A stretch of 9,792 nucleotides of DNA from Candidatus Kaiserbacteria bacterium RIFCSPHIGHO2_02_FULL_54_11b (GCA_001781275.1 MFLH01000015.1:1-9792), one strand, 5' to 3'. Shown: positions 1-6,770, numbered from the stretch's first letter. Notes: generated by a model not told the origin, from the letters alone. A program made the numbers and translations.

Positions 1-410
1 CTCATGATGAGCTTGTAGTCTTCGGCATCGAGGTCGCCCAAGACGAGCTTGTCACCGGAAACGGAACCGCCTTTGGATGAGAGGTACTTTTTTATCTCGC
101 GTGCGCTATCGCTGTCGCCGGGAGCCAGTCGCTCATACAGTGCCTTGAGCAAGATGGAGAGCGTCGTTATGCGCTGCTGGCCGTCGATAAGCTGAAGCCT
201 AACAATGCTCGGCGTATGCGTGTCCGTGAGAAAGACGACCGTGCCAAGCAAGTGAACGTCACCGGCTCCGAGCAAGTCGATGTCGTTAAAGAAATCGTTG
301 AGCTGTTTCTCGCCCCACGCATACCGCCGTTGGTAGGCAGGTATGTTGAACTGCTCGTTATTGATATTAAAGAGGTTTCCTACCGTCAGGGTGTTCGGGT
401 CAATTCGCAT
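1..410 (-). CDS. DUF262 / GmrSD N-terminal-like protein, C-terminus beyond the window
   Basis: Reading the minus strand from the ATG at 410 gives 136 codons that stay open to the window edge, so only the N-terminal part is present. The translation carries the DUF262 hallmarks: IPAYQRRYAW at residues 23-32 and IDGQQRITTL at about 75-84. DUF262 is the ParB/Srx-like nucleotide-hydrolysing domain of GmrSD-type modification-dependent restriction enzymes and of many related predicted defence proteins. The DGQQR motif is the family's conserved core. The start fits typical family N-termini, and no clear Shine-Dalgarno site precedes it. A sigma-70-like promoter lies about 37 nt upstream of the start. 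The gene is transcribed away from the plus-strand lipid/redox operon. Whether it is a complete GmrSD, or a DUF262 protein with another C-terminal domain, cannot be told from this fragment. Confidence 0.85.
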   Translation of the reverse strand, partial: MRIDPNTLTVGNLFNINNEQFNIPAYQRRYAWGEKQLNDFFNDIDLLGAGDVHLLGTVVFLTDTHTPSIVRLQLIDGQQRITTLSILLKALYERLAPGDSDSAREIKKYLSSKGGSVSGDKLVLGDLDAEDYKLIM

Positions 411-446
411 ATGAAAATAAGGCTGTGGTGGGTCTAATACATAGGG

Positions 447-475
447 ATTGTACGCCTGGCGACCGCCCGGGGCAA
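447..475 (-). promoter_or_regulatory. Sigma-70-like promoter of the DUF262 gene
   Basis: On the minus strand TTGCCC (plus positions 470-475) and TACAAT (447-452) are separated by exactly 17 bases. Each box matches the bacterial consensus at five of six positions or nearly so. Transcription would start near 440, giving a leader of about 30 nt before the ATG at 410. This is a match by eye, not experimental. Confidence 0.5.
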
Positions 476-492
476 CCGGCCGATCCAACGAA

Positions 493-517
493 AATCCCGA
501 GCAACGTGCTCGGGATT
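493..517. repeat. Perfect inverted repeat, 11-bp arms, 3-nt loop
   Basis: AATCCCGAGCA at 493-503 and its exact reverse complement at 507-517 flank the loop ACG. It lies in the 224-bp gap between the divergent DUF262 gene and the GDPD operon, about 18 bp upstream of the DUF262 -35 box. On the minus strand it is followed by a short TTTTC run, so it could act as a weak terminator in that direction. No minus-strand gene precedes it, so an operator or an RNA hairpin is equally possible. Confidence 0.55.
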
Positions 518-621
518 CGCGCCACTATGGACTCACATTTTATCACATGCTGCGCGTACCCTTTGACTGTGTAATCGCAAAAAATAAAGAGCTTTGGCTC
601 ATCCCATTTATGAAGGTTTCC

Positions 622-630
622 TGCTATTAT
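622..630 (+). promoter_or_regulatory. Possible extended -10 promoter of the GDPD operon
   Basis: TGCTATTAT is an extended -10 element (TGN plus TATTAT). No convincing -35 box lies 16-18 bp upstream. The implied transcription start near 637 lies just inside the first ATG at 635, which would favour initiation at the in-frame ATG at 653 or a leaderless message. Weak evidence. Confidence 0.3.
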
Positions 631-634
631 TTGG

Positions 635-1360
635 ATGCGGACACCACAACAAATGCGGCAATTATTTCAGGACCAATTAAAACACCGGCGACTGCCGCTC
701 ATCATGGCCCACGGAGGAGGTCTTGGGCATGGTCGGGAAAATTCAGTTGAGGCCATACGAGAGGCCCTAAAATACAGCCCTGACATAATTGAGGTCGATG
801 TGCGTAAAAGCCGAGATGACATTTTGTATCTGCATCACGGCTCCATTCCGTTGGGTGTTTTTGCAGCGCAGTTTTTTGGATTTCTTACGTTCGCTCGGAT
901 TCAGCGCTTTGTCGGCAAGCTGGATAGCTTACGGTCCGCGATAGAGGCCGTGCCATCCTCGATAGATATTTATCTCGACCTGAAGACTACAAAGATAACC
1001 AGTGCGGACCTCAAACCCCTCATCGAGGGTAAGCGGAATATTTGGGTAACGGCGTATAGCGTTTCGCAACTTAGTGAATTGCGCTCCGGCCTTGGCGAAG
1101 ATTTCATATACGTTTTGAACCGCCCATTGGTCTGGGTAAGGTTCCGCGAAATTCTCAAGCTCGTTGGCCTTGTCGACATGATACAGATTGGCAGATGGCA
1201 ATGGAGCACGGTTGTTATCAGTGAAATCGAAGCAAACGGAATCGCATGTCATCTGGCACACTGGTTCCTAACCACCGACGAGCAGCGCGACAAAATGGAG
1301 TCATCTCCGTTCAAAGGAGTGTTCCTCCATTACGACGACCTGGCTAAACGTACCCGATAA
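635..1360 (+). CDS. Glycerophosphodiester phosphodiesterase-like protein (GDPD TIM barrel)
   Basis: This 241-aa protein resembles GDPD enzymes, which hydrolyse glycerophosphodiesters to glycerol-3-phosphate and an alcohol. Visible family landmarks are AHGGG (His26), EN at 35-36, the metal-binding-type E-V-D at 53-55, a histidine pair at 67-68 in the usual HD position, and YLDLK at 113-117 where EIK is usual. The length fits a bacterial GDPD. The usual HRG arginine is Gly27 here, and the second acidic strand has Asp for Glu, so activity may be altered or lost. There is no signal peptide, which suggests a cytosolic protein. The start is uncertain: ATG 635, 653 or 704 would all keep the core, and no Shine-Dalgarno site helps to decide. 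It is the first gene of a plus-strand operon, followed after 4 nt by a transporter gene. Confidence 0.75.
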   Translation: MRTPQQMRQLFQDQLKHRRLPLIMAHGGGLGHGRENSVEAIREALKYSPDIIEVDVRKSRDDILYLHHGSIPLGVFAAQFFGFLTFARIQRFVGKLDSLRSAIEAVPSSIDIYLDLKTTKITSADLKPLIEGKRNIWVTAYSVSQLSELRSGLGEDFIYVLNRPLVWVRFREILKLVGLVDMIQIGRWQWSTVVISEIEANGIACHLAHWFLTTDEQRDKMESSPFKGVFLHYDDLAKRTR

Positions 1361-1364
1361 AATT

Positions 1365-1799
1365 ATGTGGCTCTTACTCGCAGCATTAGCGTCAATGTTC
1401 TGGGGAATCACTTACGTTCTCAACGAGCAGATTTTTAAGCAGCTCTCGGTGCCGACTACGATAGCAATTGAAGCCCTGTTCTTCTCCGTTCTGACCATAG
1501 TGGTTATGGCCTTTACCGGAACGCTCAAGACCGACATCGCCACCGTGGGTGCTTCGCGTTCGCTGATATGGTTACTCGTAGCTGGTACGGTGGCGGCACT
1601 GATCGCCGAACTTTTGATAGGGTTTTCAATCACAGCCAAAAACGCGACACTCGCAGGGCTCATCGAGATTTCCTATCCGTTGTTTATCGCTCTCTTCGCC
1701 TTTCTCCTTTTCAAAGAGAACGAGCTGACCATCGGGACCGCGGTGGGAGGAGCCTTCGTCTTTCTTGGGGTAGCGATCATATATTGGTTCAGCCGATAA
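1365..1799 (+). CDS. Single-domain EamA/DMT-superfamily membrane transporter
   Basis: A 144-aa, very hydrophobic protein with about five predicted transmembrane segments (near residues 1-20, 32-51, 67-88, 94-116 and 121-142). The pattern, with A-x-F-W-G early in helix 1 and a closing FVFLGVAIIYW helix, is that of one EamA repeat. Full-length DMT transporters have two such repeats in about 300 aa. Half-size members work as dimers, as small multidrug-resistance or EmrE-like proteins do, so the length is not by itself a truncation. The substrate cannot be read from the sequence. The gene starts 4 nt after the GDPD stop codon and ends 4 nt before the next ATG, with near-identical AT-rich linkers, so it is very likely co-transcribed with both neighbours. 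Confidence 0.8.
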   Translation: MWLLLAALASMFWGITYVLNEQIFKQLSVPTTIAIEALFFSVLTIVVMAFTGTLKTDIATVGASRSLIWLLVAGTVAALIAELLIGFSITAKNATLAGLIEISYPLFIALFAFLLFKENELTIGTAVGGAFVFLGVAIIYWFSR

Positions 1800-1803
1800 A
1801 TTT

Positions 1804-3333
1804 ATGGAACAAAACTCAAATAAAAAAGTAGTGATTGTCGGAGCAGGAATAAACGGCCTCGTCGCTGCGAACTACCTAGCGCGAGCTGGCTTTGATGTTA
1901 CCGCGCTCGAACGCAAAGCCCGAGCTGGCGGCGCATGCTGTTCGGTCACCCGTGTGATTGACGGCGTACCTTACGAATATCCGCAAGGCGCGAGCGTACT
2001 CGGCATGATGCAAGACTTCGTGTTTGAGGAAACGGGACTTTCCAAAAAGGTAAAGATACACGAGCCATCCCACCCCTCTATTTTTTATTCCAAAGACGGA
2101 GTAGCTTGTCTAATGTGGAGCGACCCCGACCAGTTCGAAGCCGAGATGCGAGAGAAGTTCGGCGAAACTGGTCAGGCAAAGCAGTTTTTATTGGATATGG
2201 GACTCGTCGTGTCTTTTTTGCAGCAGGGGTATCGCGATGCCGTGGTACCGACTGTAAAGTCCGCAGAAACAACCCTCGGCAAAGAACTTACCGCACTTTG
2301 GATTACCGGGAGTGCGCGAAGTCTTCTCGACCACTACCTAACTGCAGAAGCAACAAAAATTGCATTCGGAATTTCAGTAGTGGAAAGTGGCCCCGTATCG
2401 TTTGACTCACCCTACTCGGCCTTCTCCATTCCGCTCATGAGTTCCGGCAGCATTTTTGGCGGAGCGTGGGGGTACGTACAAGGTGGTATCTGGCAGATAC
2501 CCCTCGCGCTTGATGCCATAAATGCGGAGCTGGGTGTAAAACGGATTTTCAATGCACGGGTTATGAAACTCAATCGGGAAAGAAAAGAAATAACCTACGA
2601 CCAGAATGGCGAGGAAGCTACCCTAACAGCCGACTACATTATCTTTGCAACTGATCCTCTGACCGCCGCGCGAATTGCTGGAGAGAAAGAAATAGAAGAA
2701 AGGATTACAAAACAAAAAATACTCGGCGCAGGTGGCAAGCTAGTGATGCTGTTCCGCAAGCCAGTGAAATGGAAGGGCGATACCGGCATGCCGGAGTTCG
2801 ACCATGCGCTACGTGACCTTCCTCAAGTCTCAACACTCGACGAATTTGAAGAACGTGCTCAGGCGGCAGCTAACGGTGCCGATTTTGCTGCAGGAAATAT
2901 TGAAGTGTACTCCGAGGGGCTAGCTGATCTGGCAATGGGAGGCGGCCGACCTTATGACATAGTCTCCGTGTACCTGGGTGCGCTTGGTGCTCGTAAGTCG
3001 GGAATAGAATTACCTCAAGTGAAAAAACAAATAGCCGATCTCGTACTGCAACAGGCAGAAAACCCCGAGGATCTCATAGATACTATTCTCGAAACGCCCC
3101 GAGACTTGATGAACTGGTTCTTCTTTCCAGGAGGCAACATAGACCACATGGAGCTTGCCGAGGGGCAGACTTTCGCGGACCGAACCTACTCTGCCGATCC
3201 AGCAAACAATTTCTATCAATTTGGCTCAGACCCGGGCATTTTCTACTGCGCGGCTGGCACCTATCCCTGTGGCTCGGTCGCGGGCACGTCCGGTTATATG
3301 TGTGCCAAGCAGTTAATTAGGAAAATACAATGA
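1804..3333 (+). CDS. NAD(P)/FAD-dependent oxidoreductase, phytoene-desaturase (CrtI)/COG1233-like
   Basis: This 509-aa protein opens with a Rossmann FAD-binding motif: VVIVGAGINGLVAANYL at residues 9-25 with Glu36 at the end of the second strand, then RAGGA at 40-44. It closes with a second FAD-contact region, AGTYPCGSVAGTSGYMCA, at about 484-501. This layout, with length near 500 aa, is that of the CrtI/phytoene-dehydrogenase-related family, which covers carotenoid desaturases, isomerases and many uncharacterised oxidoreductases. The exact substrate is not evident, and no other carotenoid gene is in the window. The last bases overlap the next gene in an ATGA arrangement (3330-3333), implying translational coupling with a second flavoprotein. 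No transmembrane segment or signal peptide is apparent. Confidence 0.85.
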   Translation: MEQNSNKKVVIVGAGINGLVAANYLARAGFDVTALERKARAGGACCSVTRVIDGVPYEYPQGASVLGMMQDFVFEETGLSKKVKIHEPSHPSIFYSKDGVACLMWSDPDQFEAEMREKFGETGQAKQFLLDMGLVVSFLQQGYRDAVVPTVKSAETTLGKELTALWITGSARSLLDHYLTAEATKIAFGISVVESGPVSFDSPYSAFSIPLMSSGSIFGGAWGYVQGGIWQIPLALDAINAELGVKRIFNARVMKLNRERKEITYDQNGEEATLTADYIIFATDPLTAARIAGEKEIEERITKQKILGAGGKLVMLFRKPVKWKGDTGMPEFDHALRDLPQVSTLDEFEERAQAAANGADFAAGNIEVYSEGLADLAMGGGRPYDIVSVYLGALGARKSGIELPQVKKQIADLVLQQAENPEDLIDTILETPRDLMNWFFFPGGNIDHMELAEGQTFADRTYSADPANNFYQFGSDPGIFYCAAGTYPCGSVAGTSGYMCAKQLIRKIQ

Positions 3334-4619
3334 AAGAGAAATTAGCCATTATAGGGGGAGGTATTGCGGGCATGTCTGCTGGATATTTCTTGCACAAAAA
3401 GTACGACATCACGCTGTTTGAAAAGAATGATTATATCGGCGGCCACTCACATACGGTAGACATCGATTACCGAGGACAGCGCGTATCGGTCGACACGGCC
3501 GTGATGATATTCGACCGACAAAACTATGTGAACATCGAAAAACTATTCGCACATATCGGTATCACCGATAAAGACAAGGTGACTAGCAACGTGTCATGGG
3601 GCGCAGCGTTCTTCGAAAATGAAACACTGGAGTACTCCAACCGCAATCCCCTCATGCAGTGGCACAATACGTTTTCTCTGCGCTCATGGAGATTGTTCTT
3701 TAACTATGCGCGTTTTGCATGGCTAAGCAAGCGTGCATTCGTGAAAAACCCACAGACGCTTGAAGGTAAAACCTTCGGAGCCTATTTGCACGATATACGC
3801 GTCAGCCAAGACTGCATCGACCACATCATAACGCCGCTCTATGCGTGCATCTTTTCCCTCGCACCGGCAGACATCCTCGCCTGGCCGACACTGCTCATGC
3901 TCGGATTTCTTGATCGTCACCAAATGCTGGGACTTGGAATATTCGGGGATACGCCCTGGTACATGTTGCGCGGAGGCACGCATACCTATGTCGAAAAGCT
4001 CACCGCGCCATACAGAGACGCCATACGCCTCAGCACACCAGTCAAGCAGGTGCGTCACGAAAACGGGAGAATAATTATTTTGCTCACGGACGGCACGCAA
4101 GAGATTTTCGATAAAGTAATCATCGCGGCGCACGCTAACGAGGCTCTTGCTATGCTTACCGAACCGACGGCGGATGAACAACGGCTGTTGGGCGCATTCC
4201 CGTACACGAGTGGCCGGAAAGTGATTGTGCACGACGATGCAAATGTCATGCCGCGGCGCAAGTCGGCGTGGGCGGCATTTACCTTTAACGACCGTATTCC
4301 GGCGCTCGATGGAGGATTCGCAGTAACCTATTGGCTAAACCTGATACAAAATATTGATCAGAAATATCCTCTGTTTTTGTCTATTAACACAGACGCGGTG
4401 CGAAAAGAGTGCCGCTTTGCCGAATTTAATTACACCCACCCAACTTTCACAGCAGGATCGTACAAGGCGCAAAAAGAATTACCCAAGCTGCAAGGCGTTG
4501 GTGGCATCTATTACTGCGGTAGCTACTTCAGCTACGCATGCCATGAGGACGGACTGTTCGCATCGATGGAAGTTTCAAACTTACTCGGAGGGGAAATACC
4601 CTGGGAAGGCGAAAAATAA
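3330..4619 (+). CDS. FAD-dependent amine-oxidase-like protein, COG2907 type
   Basis: This 429-aa flavoprotein begins with the dinucleotide-binding motif IIGGGIAGMSAGYFL (residues 7-21) and Glu31, then IGGHSHT at 36-42, which is typical of COG2907 predicted NAD/FAD-binding proteins. Near the C-terminus YYCGSYFSYACHEDGL (394-409) matches the family's conserved HEDG loop at the FAD site. Members are often found beside cyclopropane-fatty-acid synthases and other lipid-modifying enzymes in other bacteria. That association is background knowledge; no such synthase is visible here. The ATG overlaps the stop codon of the preceding CrtI-like gene by 4 nt, and the ABC exporter gene starts 1 nt after this stop. 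The two flavoenzymes probably act on the same or sequential hydrophobic substrates, which is inference. Confidence 0.85.
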   Translation: MKEKLAIIGGGIAGMSAGYFLHKKYDITLFEKNDYIGGHSHTVDIDYRGQRVSVDTAVMIFDRQNYVNIEKLFAHIGITDKDKVTSNVSWGAAFFENETLEYSNRNPLMQWHNTFSLRSWRLFFNYARFAWLSKRAFVKNPQTLEGKTFGAYLHDIRVSQDCIDHIITPLYACIFSLAPADILAWPTLLMLGFLDRHQMLGLGIFGDTPWYMLRGGTHTYVEKLTAPYRDAIRLSTPVKQVRHENGRIIILLTDGTQEIFDKVIIAAHANEALAMLTEPTADEQRLLGAFPYTSGRKVIVHDDANVMPRRKSAWAAFTFNDRIPALDGGFAVTYWLNLIQNIDQKYPLFLSINTDAVRKECRFAEFNYTHPTFTAGSYKAQKELPKLQGVGGIYYCGSYFSYACHEDGLFASMEVSNLLGGEIPWEGEK

Positions 4620-4620
4620 T

Positions 4621-5232
4621 ATGAAAGACATCCTTGATTTAAAACGCCATGCCACCCCTCTTAGGTTTTTTCTGGCGGTCAACCGCAAGGAGATTCCTTT
4701 GATTCTGCTCAATATTTTCTTTTACAGCATGGGAGCGGTATCCCTCATAGTGCTGTCGTATTTCCTGGGCAAGGCTATCGACGGCTTAACGAATAGTCCG
4801 GAAATCCCACTGCGGACGCTGATGTATCTCATCGTAGGCTCCGTGGTGTGGTACGAGGTAAGTTATCGAATCGGGCACATATGCGAAATATTCGCAAAGA
4901 CGCGCATTCGCGCTCGAACGAAAAAAGCTCTGTTCAATCACACACGCTCACTTTCATTCGGCTATTTCGCCGACCGTTTTGCCGGTGAGATAGCGCACAA
5001 GATAGCCATGTGCGCGGATGCCTTTGAGCGCCTTACTCTCGTACTCACCAATAACGTTATCGAGGAGATCGTGCTTATCGCTACCTCCATTGTGGTCCTT
5101 GGATTTATCAATCCTTGGTACGCGATATTCCTATTGCTGTGGAGTCTGTTTCTGTTCTTGGGACTGACCGGAGCCAGCAGTTTCTCCAACTCCGCCCTGT
5201 CACTGGACACGATAATAAAATCGTCGGTATAG
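4621..5232 (+). CDS. ABC exporter transmembrane domain, truncated near residue 181 and fused to antisense RT sequence
   Basis: The first 180 or so residues look like the start of an ABC exporter transmembrane domain, with hydrophobic segments at about 28-50, 67-80, 138-160 and 164-180 and intracellular-loop features such as LSFGYFADRFAGEIA (111-125). Normal exporters are about 580-600 aa and end in an ATPase domain with Walker A, signature and Walker B motifs. None of these is present. From about position 5160 the reading frame enters the antisense of the reverse transcriptase gene and stops at 5232, so the last 20 or so residues are not exporter sequence. It starts 1 nt after the COG2907 stop codon and was probably the last or next gene of that operon. 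As it stands it cannot encode a working transporter. Confidence 0.8.
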   Translation: MKDILDLKRHATPLRFFLAVNRKEIPLILLNIFFYSMGAVSLIVLSYFLGKAIDGLTNSPEIPLRTLMYLIVGSVVWYEVSYRIGHICEIFAKTRIRARTKKALFNHTRSLSFGYFADRFAGEIAHKIAMCADAFERLTLVLTNNVIEEIVLIATSIVVLGFINPWYAIFLLLWSLFLFLGLTGASSFSNSALSLDTIIKSSV

Positions 5233-5906
5233 CGTACGTAGTGCTTGGCTTTCAATTCGTGCTTCACAAACTGATCCAGCTCGTTCATGTATACGTTCGC
5301 AAAGAGCTGCGAGGTCAGGTTGCCGATGGGTACGCCTCGCGGATGGAACAGATCGCGCTGGCCGGTAGAAAAGCTGCCTACGATTTCTCGCAGGAGCCAC
5401 ATGACCTCCTTGTCTTTGATTCGTTGCCCCAATATCTGCAGGAGAATCTCGTGGTCGATACTGTCAAAGAATTTTCGCACGTCGCACTTCAGCGCATAGC
5501 AGGGACGTGTGCCGTTTCGACTTACCGCGCGGAGCATCTGCGCCAATCGCTCGACGCCTTTGTGCGTACCCTTGCCGACGCGACAGGAAAAGGAATCGGC
5601 AATAAAACCGGGCTCAAACGTCGGATTGAGCTTCTGAAAGATGGCATGGTGCAATACCCGGTCACGCACAGTCGCCTTGTGGATGTGGCGCAGCTTGGGG
5701 TCGGAAATATAGAAAGCGGTGTAAAAGCCATGCTTGTATGTTTTATCTCGCAAGTCGCGGTGCAACTGAAAAATATGCTGCTCCACATCGCGCTCGAAGT
5801 TCATCACGTCCGCTTTGTTGCGTTTCTCTTTCTTAAATTGATCCCATGCCCCGAACAGGTGCTCGGCCGAGGTCATGCTCTCGAATATTCGCTTGTACGT
5901 TTTCAT
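4962..5906 (-). CDS. DGR reverse transcriptase, C-terminus (thumb) lost at a breakpoint near 5162
   Basis: RT motifs run in order: the N-terminus MKTYKRIFE typical of DGR and group-II-like RTs, ALKCDVRKFFDSID (138-151, catalytic Asp142), GVPIGNLTSQLFANVY (191-206) and YTDDF with Asp228-Asp229. The S-Q dipeptide in motif 4 (GNLTSQ) is characteristic of DGR RTs. It copies TR RNA to cDNA with adenine infidelity, together with Avd. Sequence resembling RT continues only to about residue 248. After that the frame reads antisense ABC-transporter sequence, so the final 66 or so residues are foreign. DGR RTs are usually well over 300 aa with a thumb domain, which is absent here. The start codon lies 2 nt from the divergent avd start, and no Shine-Dalgarno site is seen. 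A transcript from TR could read through to this gene. Confidence 0.9.
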   Translation of the reverse strand: MKTYKRIFESMTSAEHLFGAWDQFKKEKRNKADVMNFERDVEQHIFQLHRDLRDKTYKHGFYTAFYISDPKLRHIHKATVRDRVLHHAIFQKLNPTFEPGFIADSFSCRVGKGTHKGVERLAQMLRAVSRNGTRPCYALKCDVRKFFDSIDHEILLQILGQRIKDKEVMWLLREIVGSFSTGQRDLFHPRGVPIGNLTSQLFANVYMNELDQFVKHELKAKHYVRYTDDFIIVSSDRAELEKLLAPVSPKNRNRLHSNRNIAYQGLINPRTTMEVAISTISSITLLVSTRVRRSKASAHMAILCAISPAKRSAK

Positions 5907-5913
5907 ATATGAA
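5902..5913. promoter_or_regulatory. 12-bp palindrome holding both divergent start codons (RT and avd)
   Basis: TTCATATATGAA is a perfect 12-bp palindrome. It contains the RT start (CAT at 5904-5906, read on minus) and the avd start (ATG at 5909-5911, plus), leaving only two bases between the genes. No promoter can fit between them, so each gene's promoter must lie within the other gene or further away. A regulatory role is only a possibility; a 12-bp AT-rich palindrome can arise by chance around facing ATGs. Confidence 0.45.
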
Positions 5914-6259
5914 TGACGCTGACATTCCCATTCTCAAAAAGTCCTACGACTTGTACCGGACATTCAACGAGTACCGCAAGCTCGTGCCTAAGTCCGACCG
6001 ATTCACAATTTACGATCGAAGCGAGAATGCAATTCTCGACATGGTCGAGTGCCTGCTCGAAGCCGGATACAGCAAGAGTGCCGATAAGACCTCCATGCTG
6101 GATAGGGCAAGCATGAAGCTCAATCTTCTGCGTTTCTTTGTGCGACTGATGAAAGAAACACGCTCCATCGATACGAAAAAGTACACAGCACTCCAAGCCC
6201 ACATAGACGAGATCGGGAGAATGCTTGGTGGTTGGATACGGTCGCAGGGAAGCAAGTAA
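5909..6259 (+). CDS. avd: DGR accessory variability determinant (Avd/bAvd-like four-helix bundle)
   Basis: A 116-aa, mostly helical protein matching the Avd / four-helix-bundle family found with DGR RTs. Recognisable blocks are SDRFTIYDRSENAILDM (29-45) and, near the C-terminus, IGRMLGGWIRSQ, which is the family's conserved end. Avd forms a positively charged barrel-shaped pentamer in characterised systems. It binds the RT and the template RNA and is required for retrohoming. The start at 5909 (MNDADIP) is chosen because the helix pattern begins there. A longer in-frame version from 5846 would read antisense RT codons and is not family-like. The gene is encoded opposite to RT and TR, unlike the usual co-directional order, so a TR-to-RT transcript is antisense to the whole avd gene. 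A 26-bp palindrome follows the stop codon after 3 nt. Confidence 0.88.
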   Translation: MNDADIPILKKSYDLYRTFNEYRKLVPKSDRFTIYDRSENAILDMVECLLEAGYSKSADKTSMLDRASMKLNLLRFFVRLMKETRSIDTKKYTALQAHIDEIGRMLGGWIRSQGSK

Positions 6260-6262
6260 GCG

Positions 6263-6288
6263 CGAGGGCATCCGTACGGATGCCCTCG
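6263..6288. repeat. Perfect 26-bp palindrome between avd and the template repeat
   Basis: The arm CGAGGGCATCCGT (6263-6275) is followed directly by its exact reverse complement (6276-6288). As RNA it would form a hairpin of about 11 bp with a GUAC loop. In the sense of TR it begins 22 nt past the TR 3' end, in the place of the DGR RNA spacer, which in the Bordetella phage system binds RT-Avd and primes cDNA synthesis. On the plus strand it begins 3 nt after the avd stop. No T-run follows on either side, so a simple intrinsic terminator is less likely. Confidence 0.75.
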
Positions 6289-6309
6289 ACCACTTGTGCA
6301 TGAAGGAGA

Positions 6310-6447
6310 CTTCGGAACGGACCACCCCGATGCGGAGCCGTAGTTGTCGTTGGCATTGTCAGACCATTTCGTGTCGAACTTCAACTGACCGTCGTTGAAG
6401 TTGAAGTACGGAGCGTGGTCGAACGGCGCATCGGAGTTCTGCGGGTT
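6310..6447 (-). repeat. DGR template repeat (TR)
   Basis: Read on the minus strand from 6447 to 6310, this stretch aligns without gaps over 138 nt to the end of the target gene (7661-7798). It contains 34 adenines. At 14 of them the VR has another base (nine A to G, four A to T, one A to C); all 104 non-adenine positions are identical. The adenines cluster in AAC, GAC and TAC codons at surface-variable positions, as in known TRs. The last 27 nt before the terminal AAG codon contain one adenine only and are identical in VR. TR lies on the same strand as RT, with avd in between on the other strand. Confidence 0.95.
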
Positions 6448-6770
6448 TTTGCTTTTGCCCATCCGTGGCACCGAAGCTCGAACATCTTTCCTGTTGGAAA
6501 CAGGCGGTGCTCTCACTCCTGAATTTAATACGGCAGTAGGGGCTGTAAAGCGAATCCTCCGCCTTGAACAAAAGCAAGCAGTATCTCCTCATACTGGCTC
6601 TCTCCTGCAAACCGTGATCCGCAGGACTCTGGCCGTTTCTCTAGAAGAGAAAGAGTTCGGCGACGGCAATCCGTGAACGGCCGTGCATTAGCCTATGCTC
6701 ACTCAAAAGGATATCATGGCTCTGGAATGAGCTTGTGGAATATGGTGTATTGGCCCACCACGGTCTGCTC
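6448..6770. other. Region without a recognisable gene between TR and the target promoter
   Basis: About 320 bp. Open frames exist on both strands (for example plus 6395-6676), but none resembles a known protein and the longest overlap TR. On the minus strand this is the upstream region of TR and should hold the promoter and 5' part of the template RNA; no strong promoter was recognised there. Small inverted repeats are visible: CCTGTT/AACAGG at 6490-6504, CAGTAT/ATACTG near 6580-6597, TTTCTCT/AGAGAAA at 6636-6652, and GGCCGTT/AACGGCC at 6631-6637 and 6676-6682, the last enclosing the third. This is consistent with a structured RNA but not proof of one. Confidence 0.4.

Noticed and set aside
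5846..5908. 21-residue N-terminal extension of avd
   Set aside because: These codons are antisense RT and do not fit the Avd N-terminus; the ATG at 5909 begins the helical domain.
5115..5912. 265-aa open frame on the plus strand
   Set aside because: It is antisense to the reverse transcriptase, whose motifs are unmistakable, and it shows no family features.
6010..6516. 168-aa minus-strand frame that contains TR
   Set aside because: The TR stays open because it mirrors VR codons. The rest is antisense avd and non-family sequence, so it is not a protein gene.
6395..6676. 93-aa plus-strand frame
   Set aside because: It overlaps antisense TR, has no ribosome binding site and no recognisable family.
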